A stretch of 64,000 nt of DNA from Candidatus Rokuibacteriota bacterium (GTDB lineage: Bacteria; Methylomirabilota; Methylomirabilia; Rokubacteriales; CSP1-6). The position numbers and the translations under genes are program-made. The notes below the pieces were generated by a model, which was not told where the DNA came from, ran no database searches, and worked only from the letters and a program-made list of their open reading frames with translations. The stretch is taken from the NCBI GenBank assembly GCA_003221515.1, contig QHSI01000124.1, forward strand, positions 1-64,000, written 5' to 3'. Each line of letters opens with the position of its first letter. Within the stretch, counting starts at the first letter, position 1. This document shows, piece by piece, positions 45,900 to 54,504 of the stretch.

Positions 45900-47116
45900 C
45901 GGTCGTCGTGAGCGCGCGGGGCCGGCAGGAACCGGCTCGCCACGAATGCCGCGAGCGGCGTGAACGCGGTGATCCAGAGGGCCGTGGGCAGGCCATAGCG
46001 GTCGGCGATCCATCCCAGCACCGTCACGCCGACGCCGCCGGCGCCGATCGCGAAGCCCACGATCAACCCGGAGGCCATACCCGCGCGGCGCGGGAGGTAG
46101 GCCTGCCCGAGGACGACCGACACCGTGAAGCTCGAGGTCAGGAGCGCGCCGAAGATCCCGAGGACCACGAACGCGAGGACGCCCTTCACCACGAGGAAGA
46201 GCGCGCCGAACGGCAGCGCCGCCAGCAGGGCCCACTGCGTGAACGCGCGCGGGCCCCAGCGGTCGGCGAGTGGTCCCGCGGCGACGGTCCCGAGCGCGCC
46301 AGCGCCGAGGAAGACGAACAGCAGCGGCCCGACGAGCCGCGGGTCGGCGCCGAGCACGTCGATGTAGTAGAAGGGCACGAACGTCGTGAACCCGAGGGTC
46401 GCCCACGAGCGGATCGTGACCACGAGGATCAGCAGCGCCATCGCGCCCGGCATGTTCGCGCCCCGCGCCGCCGCGGCCGCGGCGGCCCGAGGCGCGGCCG
46501 ACTCCGCGAACGAGGGCAGCACCGCGAGCAGCAGCGCCGAGACGATGAGCGTCGGTACCAGCAGCCCGAGGCTTCCGGCCAACCCCGCCGCGGTGACCAG
46601 CGCGGTGATGACCGGCGGGCCCAGCGCCACGCCGACGTTGCCGCCCAGCGAGAACCAGGAGAGCGCGGTGGCCTTGCGCTCACCCGCGACGCTGGTCGCG
46701 GTCTTGTAGCCCTCGGGGTGGTACGCGGCGACGCCGAACCCCATCAGGAGCACGAGCGCCACCAGCGTGCCGTATCCGGGCGCCAGCCCCATCAGCGCGA
46801 AGCCGGCGCCGGTCAGCAAGACCGACATCGGCAGCATCCAGCGCCGGGCGCTCTGGTCGGCGAAGTAGCCGAACACCGGCTGCACGAGCGACGAGGCAAC
46901 GTTCGCGGCGAGCACGATCGTGGCGACGGCGGCGTACGACAGCTGGTGCGCCGCCTTCAAGAACGGCAACAGCGCCGGCAGCGAGCCCTGATTGAGATCG
47001 ACAACGAAGTGGCCGAGCGCCAGGAGCGAGATCAGCTTCGCGTTCGCTCTGACGGGATCGGAGGTCGACGTAACGAGCGCCGGTGCCGTGTAAGCGGCCG
47101 GCTTTGAGTCCGCCAT
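45896..47116 (-). CDS. MFS transporter (Fsr-like)
   Basis: 406 residues from ATG 47116. Twelve TM helices. LISLLALGHFVVDLNQGSLP, ALLPFLKAAHQLSYAAVATI, QPVFGYFADQSARRWMLPMS (loop 2-3) and GFGVAAYHPEGYKTATSVAG, the last being a hallmark of fosmidomycin-resistance-type (Fsr) carriers. It is an inner-membrane exporter; drug or metabolite substrate unknown. A -10 box lies nine bases upstream of the ATG and it starts the operon running to 38980. Confidence 0.9.
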   Translation of the reverse strand: MADSKPAAYTAPALVTSTSDPVRANAKLISLLALGHFVVDLNQGSLPALLPFLKAAHQLSYAAVATIVLAANVASSLVQPVFGYFADQSARRWMLPMSVLLTGAGFALMGLAPGYGTLVALVLLMGFGVAAYHPEGYKTATSVAGERKATALSWFSLGGNVGVALGPPVITALVTAAGLAGSLGLLVPTLIVSALLLAVLPSFAESAAPRAAAAAAARGANMPGAMALLILVVTIRSWATLGFTTFVPFYYIDVLGADPRLVGPLLFVFLGAGALGTVAAGPLADRWGPRAFTQWALLAALPFGALFLVVKGVLAFVVLGIFGALLTSSFTVSVVLGQAYLPRRAGMASGLIVGFAIGAGGVGVTVLGWIADRYGLPTALWITAFTPLAAFVASRFLPAPRAHDDR

Positions 47117-47125
47117 AACGCCACA

Positions 47126-47131
47126 ATGTTA
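47126..47131 (-). promoter_or_regulatory. -10 box of MFS gene (leaderless type)
   Basis: TAACAT on the minus strand, nine bases before ATG 47116, no ribosome site. Weak match but same spacing as other promoters in the window. Confidence 0.35.
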
Positions 47132-47253
47132 CACTACTCCGCGATGCACGCAGCGCTCCCGCGCGCGACGATCCGCGCGTTCGGCCACGTCGCGCCCCGC
47201 GCGCGCGATCTCGACGTCCAGGACGCCGCACCGCGCGTCGCGACGCCCCGGTA

Positions 47254-47853
47254 GTGGAGGCCTCGGGACCTCAGCTGGTCATCGACGTGCCCGCGTGGGT
47301 CGACGCGGTGACCGCGGCCGGCGCGAGCTATGCCACCGACGAGCAGAAGATGGCGCTCGCCATCCGCCTCGCGCGCGAGAACGTCCATCGGGGGGCCGGC
47401 GGGCCGTTCGGCGCCGCCGTGTTCGAGATCGGGTCCGGCCGCATCGTCGCGGCCGGCGTCAACAGTGTCGTCCGTCGCCAGAACTCCGTCCTGCACGCCG
47501 AGATCGTGGCGCTGATGCTCGCCCAGCAGCGCGTCGGATCGTTCACGCTCCGAGCGCCCGGGCAGCCGGCGCACGAGCTGGTCACCAGCTGCGAGCCGTG
47601 CGCGATGTGCCTGGGCGCGACGCTGTGGAGCGGGGTGAGCCGACTGGTGATCGCCGCGACGCGTGAGGACGCGATGGCGGTGGGCTTCGAGGAGGGCCCG
47701 GTGTTCCCCGAGTCGTACGCGTACATCGCCGAGCGAGGCGTCACCACGGTGTGGGGCGTGGGCCGGGAAGAGGCGGCGAGCCTCTTGCGCGGGTATCGCG
47801 ACGGCGGCGGCGCGATCTACAACGCCGTCCCGCCGCCGGGCCGAGCGGGCTAG
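47254..47853 (+). CDS. nucleoside/cytidine deaminase family protein
   Basis: 199 residues from GTG 47254 (a start at a GTG further in, about 47289, cannot be excluded). Zinc-dependent deaminase motifs: GGPFGAAVFEIGSGRIVAAG, the HAE motif in QNSVLHAEIVALMLAQ and the PCxxC motif in VTSCEPCAMCLGATLWSGVS. The C-terminal region ESYAYIAERGVTTVWGVGRE is that of the guanine-deaminase/YtcJ-like subgroup. It removes an amino group from a purine or pyrimidine. The last four bases overlap the convergent response regulator gene (CTAG). Confidence 0.9.
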   Translation: MEASGPQLVIDVPAWVDAVTAAGASYATDEQKMALAIRLARENVHRGAGGPFGAAVFEIGSGRIVAAGVNSVVRRQNSVLHAEIVALMLAQQRVGSFTLRAPGQPAHELVTSCEPCAMCLGATLWSGVSRLVIAATREDAMAVGFEEGPVFPESYAYIAERGVTTVWGVGREEAASLLRGYRDGGGAIYNAVPPPGRAG

Positions 47854-48659
47854 CTGTCTCGGCTCGACTCGAGCCGCTTCATCGCGAGCGCCGTCTCGAT
47901 CGCGCGCGAGAGGCTCGAGATCTCGAACGGCTTGGTGACGTAGTCGTGGGCCCCGAACGCGAGTGATCGCTTCAGCACGTCGATGTTGGCGCTGCCGCTG
48001 ATCATGATGACCTTGGTGTGGGGCGCGACGGCCACGATCGTCGGCAGCGCGCCGACACCGCTGAGCCCGGGCATGTAGACGTCGAGCAGCACCACGTCGG
48101 GCGCGTCGGCGATGACCGCGCGTACGGCCTCGGTGCCGTCGGCGGCGGTCTTCGTGACGTAGCCCAGCGACGTGAGCACGTCCTCGAGCATCTCGCGCAC
48201 CTCGGGGTTGTCGTCCGCGACGAGGATGTGCCCGGTCGGCGCGAACGCCGGCTTGGCCGGTGCGGGCGCCGGGCGGCGCGGGGCCGGCGGCACCGGCGGG
48301 GCCGCGGCCAGCGCGGGCGCGGCCAGCGCGGCCACGAGCGCCGCGATGGCCACCGGCTTCGTGAACACGGCGGAAGCGCCCGACGCGGTCGCCTGGCGAT
48401 GGAGCTCGGGATCGTCGGTCCCGGTCACCACCAGGACTCGGATGCCCGGGTTGAAGTCGTGGATGCGCTTGAGCGCTTCGACGCCCCCGAGGCGCGGCAT
48501 CATGAGGTCGAGCACCACGGCGTCGGGACGGTCGCGCTTGACGTAGAGCAGGGCCTCGAGCCCGTTCGACGCCTCGAGCACGTCGAGGCCCTCCATGCGG
48601 AAGGCCTCGGCGAGCACGTCCCGGACCTCCGGGTCGTCGTCAACGATCAGCACGCGCAT
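47850..48659 (-). CDS. response regulator with two receiver domains
   Basis: 269 residues from ATG 48659, with AGGAGGG six bases upstream. Two complete REC domains: MRVLIVDDDPEVRDVLAEAF with phospho-Asp in AVVLDLMMPRLGGVE and Lys in AVFTKPVA (about residues 1-120), an Ala/Pro linker, then GHILVADDNPEVREMLEDVL with VVLLDVYMPGLSG and DYVTKPFEISSLSRAIETA (about 142-265). No output domain, so it acts as a phosphate relay or by protein contact. No histidine kinase gene is in the window. Confidence 0.93.
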   Translation of the reverse strand: MRVLIVDDDPEVRDVLAEAFRMEGLDVLEASNGLEALLYVKRDRPDAVVLDLMMPRLGGVEALKRIHDFNPGIRVLVVTGTDDPELHRQATASGASAVFTKPVAIAALVAALAAPALAAAPPVPPAPRRPAPAPAKPAFAPTGHILVADDNPEVREMLEDVLTSLGYVTKTAADGTEAVRAVIADAPDVVLLDVYMPGLSGVGALPTIVAVAPHTKVIMISGSANIDVLKRSLAFGAHDYVTKPFEISSLSRAIETALAMKRLESSRDS

Positions 48660-48678
48660 GAAAAACCCTCCTGGGGCG

Positions 48679-49851
48679 TTACACCCCGAACGCGTCGAGC
48701 CCGGTGATATCGCGACCGATGATCAGGGTGTGGATGTCGTGCGTACCCTCATAGGTATTCACGGTCTCCAGATTCATCATATGGCGAATCACGGGGTGCT
48801 CGTCCACGATTCCGGCGGCGCCCATGATGTCGCGGGCCAGGCGCGCGCTGTCGAGCGCCATCTGCACGTTGTTCATCTTCGCCATCGAGACCTGCTGCGG
48901 GCGGGCCTGGCCCTCGTCCTTGAGCCGGCCGAGCTGCAGGCAGAGGAGCTGGGCCTTGGTGATCTCGGTGATCATCCAGACCAGCTTCTGCTGGACGAGC
49001 TGGAACGAGGCGATCGGCTTGGCGAACTGGATGCGCTGCTGGGCGTACTGCAAGGACCAGTCGTAGCACGCCATGGCAGCGCCCACCGCCCCCCAGGCGA
49101 TCCCGTAGCGCGCCTGGTTGAGGCAGCCGAGCGGGCCGCGGAGCCCTTTGACGTTCGGGAACTTGTTCTCGAGCGGGATGCGGCAGTCCTGGAACGACAG
49201 CTCGGACGTGATCGACGCGCGCATCGAGAACTTGCCAGGGATATCGATGGTGGAAAATCCTGGGGTTCCCCGCTCCACGAGGTAACCGTAAATCTCTCCA
49301 TCGTCTTCCTTGGCCCACACCACCGCGACATCTGCGATCGAGCCATTCGTGATCCAGAGCTTGGTGCCGTTCAGCACGTAGGCGTCGCCCTGGCGACGGG
49401 CGCGCGTCTTCATCGCGCCCGGGTCGGAGCCGTGATCGGGCTCGGTGAGGCCGAAGCAGCCGATCTTGGTGCCGCGCGCCATCTCGGGGAGCCACTTCTC
49501 CTTCTGGGCGTCGGATCCGTAGGAGTAGATCGGGTGCATGACGAGCCCGCTCTGCACGGAGGCCGCCGAGCGCAGCCCGGAATCGCCTCGCTCGAGCTCC
49601 TGCATGATCAGGCCGTAGGCCACGTTGTTGAGCCCGGCGCAGCCGTAGCCCTTGAGCGTTGCGCCGAAGACGCCGAGCTCGCCGAGCTTCGGGATCAGCG
49701 AAACCGGGAACGTGCCGGCGCGGTGGTGCTCGACGACCAGCGGCAGGAACTCGGCCTCGACCCAGTCGCGAACGGCGTCGCGGATCATCCGCTCTTCCTC
49801 GGACAGGAGGCGCTCGATGCCGTAGTAGTCGACGCCCCGGAACTTTTCCAT
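48679..49851 (-). CDS. acyl-CoA dehydrogenase, glutaryl-CoA dehydrogenase-like
   Basis: 390 residues from ATG 49851. RLLSEEERMIRDAVRDWVEA, GYGCAGLNNVAYGLIMQELE, GCFGLTEPDHGSDPGAMKTR, VLNGTKLWITNGSIADVAVV and the catalytic Glu in NTYEGTHDIHTLIIGRDITG. The GLTEPDHGSDP and GTHDIHTLIIGRDITG forms are characteristic of glutaryl-CoA dehydrogenase, which oxidatively decarboxylates glutaryl-CoA to crotonyl-CoA, as in lysine and aromatic degradation. Unlike the pair at 3842, it has the complete catalytic motif. It ends 19 nt before the response regulator's start. Confidence 0.93.
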   Translation of the reverse strand: MEKFRGVDYYGIERLLSEEERMIRDAVRDWVEAEFLPLVVEHHRAGTFPVSLIPKLGELGVFGATLKGYGCAGLNNVAYGLIMQELERGDSGLRSAASVQSGLVMHPIYSYGSDAQKEKWLPEMARGTKIGCFGLTEPDHGSDPGAMKTRARRQGDAYVLNGTKLWITNGSIADVAVVWAKEDDGEIYGYLVERGTPGFSTIDIPGKFSMRASITSELSFQDCRIPLENKFPNVKGLRGPLGCLNQARYGIAWGAVGAAMACYDWSLQYAQQRIQFAKPIASFQLVQQKLVWMITEITKAQLLCLQLGRLKDEGQARPQQVSMAKMNNVQMALDSARLARDIMGAAGIVDEHPVIRHMMNLETVNTYEGTHDIHTLIIGRDITGLDAFGV

Positions 49852-49854
49852 GAC

Positions 49855-50361
49855 CTAGTCCTTCTGACGCAGCGCCGCCAGCGGCACGGACAGGAGCGCG
49901 CCCAGCGCCACCGCCAGCGTCCCCGCGTGAAAGAGATGAATCGGCACGTTCCAGTCCACGAACCGTCCGGCGACCTCGCGCGGGATCTCGCCCCCCGCGC
50001 GAACAACCCTGGCCTCCAGCGCCCCGAAGCCCGACGCGTAGTGGACGGCGACCCAGAGCGCGCCGGCCAGTCCAGCCACCAGCGCCGCCGCCCGGTGGCG
50101 GCGCGCCGCGAGCGATACGATCAGGAACGCGCTGGTGCCGATCACCTGGAGGCCCGCGACCGCGTAGTAGCCGTCGAGCCCCGCGCGCCCGGCCGACGCG
50201 CGGAACGCCGCGTAGGCCTGGCCCAGCGAGGGCGTCCCGGAGAGGAGCAGCCAGTCGATGAACCGCGCCAGGATCAGTGCGTGGCCCAGCATGAAGCCCG
50301 CGACGATCCCGGTGAGGAGCGCCGCGCAGAACCAGATCGGCCAGTAGAGACGGTCGGTCAC
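49855..50361 (-). CDS. four-helix membrane protein of unknown function
   Basis: 168 residues (GTG 50361). Four hydrophobic segments: IWFCAALLTGIVAGFMLGHA, GYYAVAGLQVIGTSAFLIVS, AAALVAGLAGALWVAVHYAS and FHAGTLAVALGALLSVPLAA. The pattern resembles DUF1772/anthrone-oxygenase-like proteins but I cannot confirm it. It is 3 nt from the GCDH-like gene and 5 nt from the HD gene, so it is cotranscribed with both. Confidence 0.75.
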   Translation of the reverse strand: MTDRLYWPIWFCAALLTGIVAGFMLGHALILARFIDWLLLSGTPSLGQAYAAFRASAGRAGLDGYYAVAGLQVIGTSAFLIVSLAARRHRAAALVAGLAGALWVAVHYASGFGALEARVVRAGGEIPREVAGRFVDWNVPIHLFHAGTLAVALGALLSVPLAALRQKD

Positions 50362-50366
50362 GTCGG

Positions 50367-51773
50367 TCAGACGTTGGTGACGATGGAGGGCGGCTCCTCA
50401 CTCAGCGCCCGCTTCAGCGCCTGGGCCAGCTCGGCGTCGTGCTGGTGCGTCATCGCGAAGATCCGGCACTGCGCCACCTTCCCCGGCAGATACTTCAAGA
50501 TCTCCGTCAGCGGCTCCTCGGACACGCGCCGCGAGGCGCTGTCGTAGACGTAGATCTGGCGGTCGCCCATCTTGAGCGGATTCAGCGGCCGCGGGTCCTG
50601 CAGCGCCATGTCGATCTCGAACGGCACATCGCGCAGCGCCGGCGGCAGGAACGTGCGCACGCGCCTCTTGACGGTGTCGACGTCGAGGAAGCCCTGGCCC
50701 TTGCGGGCCTCGAACTGGTCGAGCACTTCCTCGCTCGACATGCGCCACTTGAGCTTCCGATCGAGCACGCGGCGCCACTCGAGCCCGAGCGCCCGCTTCG
50801 CCGGATCCTCGTCGTCGTGCCAGCGGCCCACGTCCTCGAGCAGCGTCCACTCGGTGAGATGCAGGTACGGGTGGAGCTCCTTGCGCAGGTCGAAGGGAAA
50901 CGCGATGCGCATCGTCTCCCGGAAGATCTCCTTGAGGTGCAGGTCGATCCCGCGTGTGGTCCGATGGTAGTAGACGTTCGTGTACATGTAGAAGCGCGCG
51001 TTCAGGAACATCGTGAACGCCTGCAGGCCGGCGCGGTCGAGGGTCAGGCCCTTCTCGGAAAAGAACGAGTAATAGATGATGCGGTCGATGTCGATGGGCC
51101 CGACCGCGACGCCGCACATGTAGGCGTCGCGCAGCACGTAGTCCATGTTGTCCGCGGTGTAGACGCCGGAGAGGAGCGGCTTCAGGTGCGGCAGCCAGCG
51201 CGGATGTGACTCGAGCGGCTGGGTGTAGGACTTCCCCATCAGGTAGCAAATCCACTCCGGGTCGATGGACTCGCCGGCCTCGAACGCGCCGCTCGGGCTG
51301 CGCCGGAGGCTTTTGAGCATGTCCGCCAGCTCCTCGCGGATGATCCGCTGGCCGACCAGCTCGTGGGTCAGCTCATAGTCGACCAGGAAGTTGTCGTCGA
51401 AGAAGTGGCCGAACGGCCCATGGCCGACGTCGTGGAGCAGGCCGGCCATGCGCAGCAGCTCCTCGATCAGCGCGGGCGACGGCGCGTCGGGGAAGATCAC
51501 GCGGAGCGACGGGTAGAGCTGCTGGGCCAGGCGCCCCGCCAGGTGCATCGCACCGAGCGAGTGCTGAAATCGGCTGTGCTCGGCCGCCGGATAGACCCAG
51601 CGCGCCGACTGCAGCTGGGGCACGCGCCGCAGCCGCTGGACCCACGCGGTGTCGATCAGGTCCTGCTCGGTGGCCTCGCCGGCGAGGCCGCGGGGTCGCG
51701 TGTAGAGGATGTACTGATGGATGGGGTCGGCAATGAGGCCGCGCCCCTGGTACGGGTGTTCGGCGCCCTTCAT
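50367..51773 (-). CDS. HD domain phosphohydrolase (dGTPase-like)
   Basis: 468 residues from ATG 51773. DPIHQYILYTRPRGLAGEAT and the HD signature: PAAEHSRFQHSLGAMHLAGR, MAGLLHDVGHGPFGHFFDDN (catalytic HD), and VYTADNMDYVLRDAYMCGV. The C-terminal part (EWTLLEDVGRWHDDEDPAKR) completes the YwfO/SAMHD1-like family. Such enzymes hydrolyse dNTPs or related nucleotides. A -10 box TAGACT is seven bases upstream of the ATG. Confidence 0.92.
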   Translation of the reverse strand: MKGAEHPYQGRGLIADPIHQYILYTRPRGLAGEATEQDLIDTAWVQRLRRVPQLQSARWVYPAAEHSRFQHSLGAMHLAGRLAQQLYPSLRVIFPDAPSPALIEELLRMAGLLHDVGHGPFGHFFDDNFLVDYELTHELVGQRIIREELADMLKSLRRSPSGAFEAGESIDPEWICYLMGKSYTQPLESHPRWLPHLKPLLSGVYTADNMDYVLRDAYMCGVAVGPIDIDRIIYYSFFSEKGLTLDRAGLQAFTMFLNARFYMYTNVYYHRTTRGIDLHLKEIFRETMRIAFPFDLRKELHPYLHLTEWTLLEDVGRWHDDEDPAKRALGLEWRRVLDRKLKWRMSSEEVLDQFEARKGQGFLDVDTVKRRVRTFLPPALRDVPFEIDMALQDPRPLNPLKMGDRQIYVYDSASRRVSEEPLTEILKYLPGKVAQCRIFAMTHQHDAELAQALKRALSEEPPSIVTNV

Positions 51774-51780
51774 GGGGGAG

Positions 51781-51786
51781 AGTCTA
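51781..51786 (-). promoter_or_regulatory. -10 box of HD gene (leaderless type)
   Basis: TAGACT on the minus strand, seven bases before ATG 51773, the same hexamer as in the DGQHR promoter. No ribosome site. Confidence 0.45.
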
Positions 51787-51800
51787 ACTCAGCGGCCTCG

Positions 51801-51864
51801 TTCATCGCCGCGCCTCGGCCGGCGGGGCCCCTGCCCCGCGACGCGGCCTGCGGCGCGCACTTCT
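51801..51864. repeat. dispersed hairpin repeat, copy B (tandem 1)
   Basis: First of two adjacent copies. Central stem GCGGGGC / GCCCCGC, loop CCCT (51822-51839), inside a longer imperfect palindrome. It differs from copy C mainly by two extra bases (CG) and one stem mismatch. Confidence 0.75.
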
Positions 51865-51865
51865 C

Positions 51866-51927
51866 TTCATAGCCGCGCCTCGGCCGGCGAGGCCCCTGCC
51901 CCGCGACGGCCTGCGGCGCGCACTTCT
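51866..51927. repeat. dispersed hairpin repeat, copy C (tandem 2)
   Basis: Second copy, 65 bases after the first; its end touches the stop codon of the HtrA-like gene (51926-51928). The stem has one mismatch (GCGAGGC). Related to the element at 3771-3823. Confidence 0.75.
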
Positions 51928-52936
51928 ATCTCACCGGATAGAGCCGGTGGCGATCGACCGACGGCACGGCGATGATCTGCACCTTGTTGTCGCGCTGGAC
52001 GGCGAGCTCGATGAGATCGCCGGCGCGCCGGGCCCAGAGCTGCTCGTAGAACTCCTCCTGCGAGGCGACGGCCACCCCGTTCACCCGCACGATCCGATCG
52101 CCCCGGCGGAAGCCGGCCCGCAGCGCGGGGCCGATCGGCGAGAGCTCGCTGACCACGACCCCCTCCGGCAGCGTGACGGTGTAGAGACCGAGCCACGGGC
52201 GCGGCGGCCGGCTGGCGATCCGACCGCTCGCGATCAGCTCGTCCTTCACCGGCACGAACCGCTCGACGGGGATCGCGAGGTTCGCGTGGGGCGCCTCGCC
52301 GAGCCGCAGCGAGATGATGCCCACGAGCTCTCCGAGCTCGTTCACCAGCGCGCTGCCGCCCCACTGCGGACTGGCCGGCGCCACGATGATCGCCCGGTCG
52401 AGCATGTACTCCCAGTAGGCGGAGAACCGCTGGACCGCCTGGACGGCGCCGGCCACCTGCACCAGACCGTTGTCCTCGTCGACGCCGACCGTGCCGGTCC
52501 GCGCGCCGGCGGCGATGGACTGCGAGTCACCGAGTGTCGCCGCCGGCCATGGCCCCTCGCCCTCGAGCTTGACGACGCCGAGGCCGGAGTCGAGGTCGAG
52601 GCCCACGACCCGCGCCGCGATCGTGCGCCCGTCGCGCCCGCGCGCTTCGACGCCGACCGCGTCCAGCAGCAGGTAGCTCACGGTGAGCACGTAGCCGCGC
52701 GGGTCGAAGACGACGCCGCTCCCGAACCGCCGGCTGCCGAGGCGCGTGGAGGAGACCGCGTGCTCGTCGTTGCGCACGTGCAGGGCGACGATCGCGGGTT
52801 CCACGCGCTTGACGAACGACGGCAGCGCCGAGATCTCGTTGGGATTCATGCGCCGCTCCGGCGCGGACGGAGCGCCGAGCGTCAGCGCCGGGAGCAGGAG
52901 CACCGACACCAGGATCGTGGATGCGACTCGCTTCAT
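51926..52936 (-). CDS. HtrA-like protein without catalytic residues (pseudoprotease)
   Basis: 336 residues from ATG 52936 (GGAGAAG six bases upstream); a TTG at 52948 is less likely. Signal peptide MKRVASTILVSVLLLPALTL, trypsin-like fold, then a PDZ domain (GVVVSELSPIGPALRAGFRR, GDRIVRVNGVAVASQEEFYE). Compared with the active homologue at 58116, the catalytic His is Tyr88 (TVSYLLLDA), the Asp is Gly118 (LDLDSGLGVVKL) and the Ser is Gly193 (SPQWGGSALVN). It is probably a secreted binding or chaperone protein that uses its PDZ. It precedes the dTDP-sugar genes by 15 nt on the same strand. Confidence 0.85.
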   Translation of the reverse strand: MKRVASTILVSVLLLPALTLGAPSAPERRMNPNEISALPSFVKRVEPAIVALHVRNDEHAVSSTRLGSRRFGSGVVFDPRGYVLTVSYLLLDAVGVEARGRDGRTIAARVVGLDLDSGLGVVKLEGEGPWPAATLGDSQSIAAGARTGTVGVDEDNGLVQVAGAVQAVQRFSAYWEYMLDRAIIVAPASPQWGGSALVNELGELVGIISLRLGEAPHANLAIPVERFVPVKDELIASGRIASRPPRPWLGLYTVTLPEGVVVSELSPIGPALRAGFRRGDRIVRVNGVAVASQEEFYEQLWARRAGDLIELAVQRDNKVQIIAVPSVDRHRLYPVR

Positions 52937-52951
52937 GAGCTTCTCCAAGGG

Positions 52952-53950
52952 TCAGCGGTGGCCGTACTGCTTTTCGTAATACGCGCGGAACTCGCCGGAC
53001 TTGAGCGGGCGCCACCACGTCTCGTGCTCGCGATACCAGGCGACGGTCGTCGCGAGCGCGTCGGGGAACCGATGGCGCGGCGTCCAGCCGAGCTGGCGGA
53101 CCTTCTTCGAGTCGAGCGAATAGCGCCGGTCGTGGCCGGGCCGATCCTTCACGGGCTTGATCAAGCTCTCGGGCTTGCCGGTGAGCTGGAGGATCTGGCG
53201 CGTGAGCACGACGTTCTCGACCTCGTGGCCGCCGCCGATGTTGTAGACCTCGCCCTCGCCGCCCTTGCGCAGCACCAGGTCGATGGCGGCGCAATTGTCC
53301 AGGACGTAGAGCCAGTCGCGCACGTTCTTGCCGTCGCCGTAGAGCGGCAGCAGCTGATCGTCGAGCGCGTTGGTCACGAACAGCGGGATCACCTTCTCCG
53401 GGTACTGAGAGGGCCCGAAGTTGTTGGACGAGCGCGTGATCAGCACCGGCAGCCGATGGGTCTGCCAGTAGGCCAGCGCCAGCAGGTCGCCGCCGGCCTT
53501 GGACGCCGAGTACGGGTTGGACGGGCGGAGTGGATCGATCTCGCGCGACGAGCCGCGCGCGACGGATCCGTACACCTCGTCGGTGCTGATATGGAGGAGC
53601 CGCGGAATCTTCAGCTCCTTCACGGCCTCGAGCAGCGTGAACACGCCGAAGACGTCCGTGCGCAGGAACGCGTCGGGCTCGCTGAGCGACCGATCCACAT
53701 GGCTCTCGGCGGCGAAGTTGACGATCGCGTCGACGCCACGCGCTGCCTCACGCACGACCTTCGCGTCGCAGACGTCCCCCTGGACGAACGCGTAGCGTGG
53801 GTCGCGCTCGATGTCCGCCAGGTTGGCGGGGTTTCCCGCGTAGGTCAGCTTGTCGAGGTTGACGACGCGGTCGTCGGGATGCGTCGCGAGGACGTGGCGG
53901 ACGAAGTTGGAGCCGATGAACCCGCTGCCGCCCGTCACCAGCAGCTTCAC
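52952..53950 (-). CDS. rfbB: dTDP-glucose 4,6-dehydratase
   Basis: 332 residues from GTG or ATG 53950 region. NAD-binding MKLLVTGGSGFIGSNFVRHV, VNLDKLTYAGNPANLADIER, HISTDEVYGSVARGSSREID (active-site Thr-Asp-Glu), and the YxxxK pair in PSNPYSASKAGGDLLALAYW identify RmlB/RfbB. It converts dTDP-glucose to dTDP-4-keto-6-deoxyglucose. With rfbA and an epimerase it makes a dTDP-deoxysugar; the reductase rmlD is not in the window. Confidence 0.94.
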   Translation of the reverse strand: MKLLVTGGSGFIGSNFVRHVLATHPDDRVVNLDKLTYAGNPANLADIERDPRYAFVQGDVCDAKVVREAARGVDAIVNFAAESHVDRSLSEPDAFLRTDVFGVFTLLEAVKELKIPRLLHISTDEVYGSVARGSSREIDPLRPSNPYSASKAGGDLLALAYWQTHRLPVLITRSSNNFGPSQYPEKVIPLFVTNALDDQLLPLYGDGKNVRDWLYVLDNCAAIDLVLRKGGEGEVYNIGGGHEVENVVLTRQILQLTGKPESLIKPVKDRPGHDRRYSLDSKKVRQLGWTPRHRFPDALATTVAWYREHETWWRPLKSGEFRAYYEKQYGHR

Positions 53951-53953
53951 ACG

Positions 53954-54490
53954 CTACCCGCGGGTCACGTCCCAGATGTCGGCGCCCACGTAGTCCCACG
54001 GCAGCCGGCCCTCGTCGGAGGTGGCGGGCTCGGGCGAGAAATGGACGTCGGTGAAGTAGATGATGCGTCCGGGCGCCGCCGCGAGATTCCGCACGCCGTG
54101 GGCGACGCCGGGCGGGATGCGCACGAGCCGTGAGGCGCCGGCGCCGAGCGTGAGCCGCATGCGCGTGCCCTCGGTCTTCGACGCCTGGCGGACGTCGATC
54201 AGGACCAGCAGCATGCGGTCGGCCGGCGGGACGTACCAGACGTCGGACTGGCGCTGGTGGACGTGAAACGCCTTGATCACGCCGGGCTCGACTTCGCTGT
54301 AGTTGATCTGGCGAACCGCGAATCCCACGAATGCCTGCGGAAGCCCGTCGGTCAGGCGCGCCAGCTCGGTCATGCTCCCGCCGTCGTCGGCGAACCGCTT
54401 GAGCTCGATGAGCTCGACGCCGTCGATTCTGGGAATCGGGCTGTAGGACTGCGTCTGGAAGGCGCGCTTGGCGTGAGGCGTCAGATCCAT
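53954..54490 (-). CDS. dTDP-4-dehydrorhamnose 3,5-epimerase-like cupin
   Basis: 178 residues from ATG 54490. Cupin fold: IDGVELIELKRFADDGGSMT, VRQINYSEVEPGVIKAFHVH, QRQSDVWYVPPADRMLLVLI and LVRIPPGVAHGVRNLAAAPG. The catalytic His-Asp region of RfbC is visible in FHVHQRQSDVWYV, though it is divergent from classic RmlC (which has RGLHYQ). Sitting between rfbA and rfbB, it likely epimerises or isomerises dTDP-4-keto-6-deoxyglucose. It may be an FdtA-like or epimerase-type enzyme. Confidence 0.82.
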   Translation of the reverse strand: MDLTPHAKRAFQTQSYSPIPRIDGVELIELKRFADDGGSMTELARLTDGLPQAFVGFAVRQINYSEVEPGVIKAFHVHQRQSDVWYVPPADRMLLVLIDVRQASKTEGTRMRLTLGAGASRLVRIPPGVAHGVRNLAAAPGRIIYFTDVHFSPEPATSDEGRLPWDYVGADIWDVTRG

Positions 54491-54504
54491 CGGGTGCCTC
54501 GATC

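Noticed and set aside
43137-45911. 924-codon plus-strand ORF
   Set aside because: Antisense shadow of the PpiD-like and trmI genes; low-complexity Arg/Leu/Ala composition, no motif.
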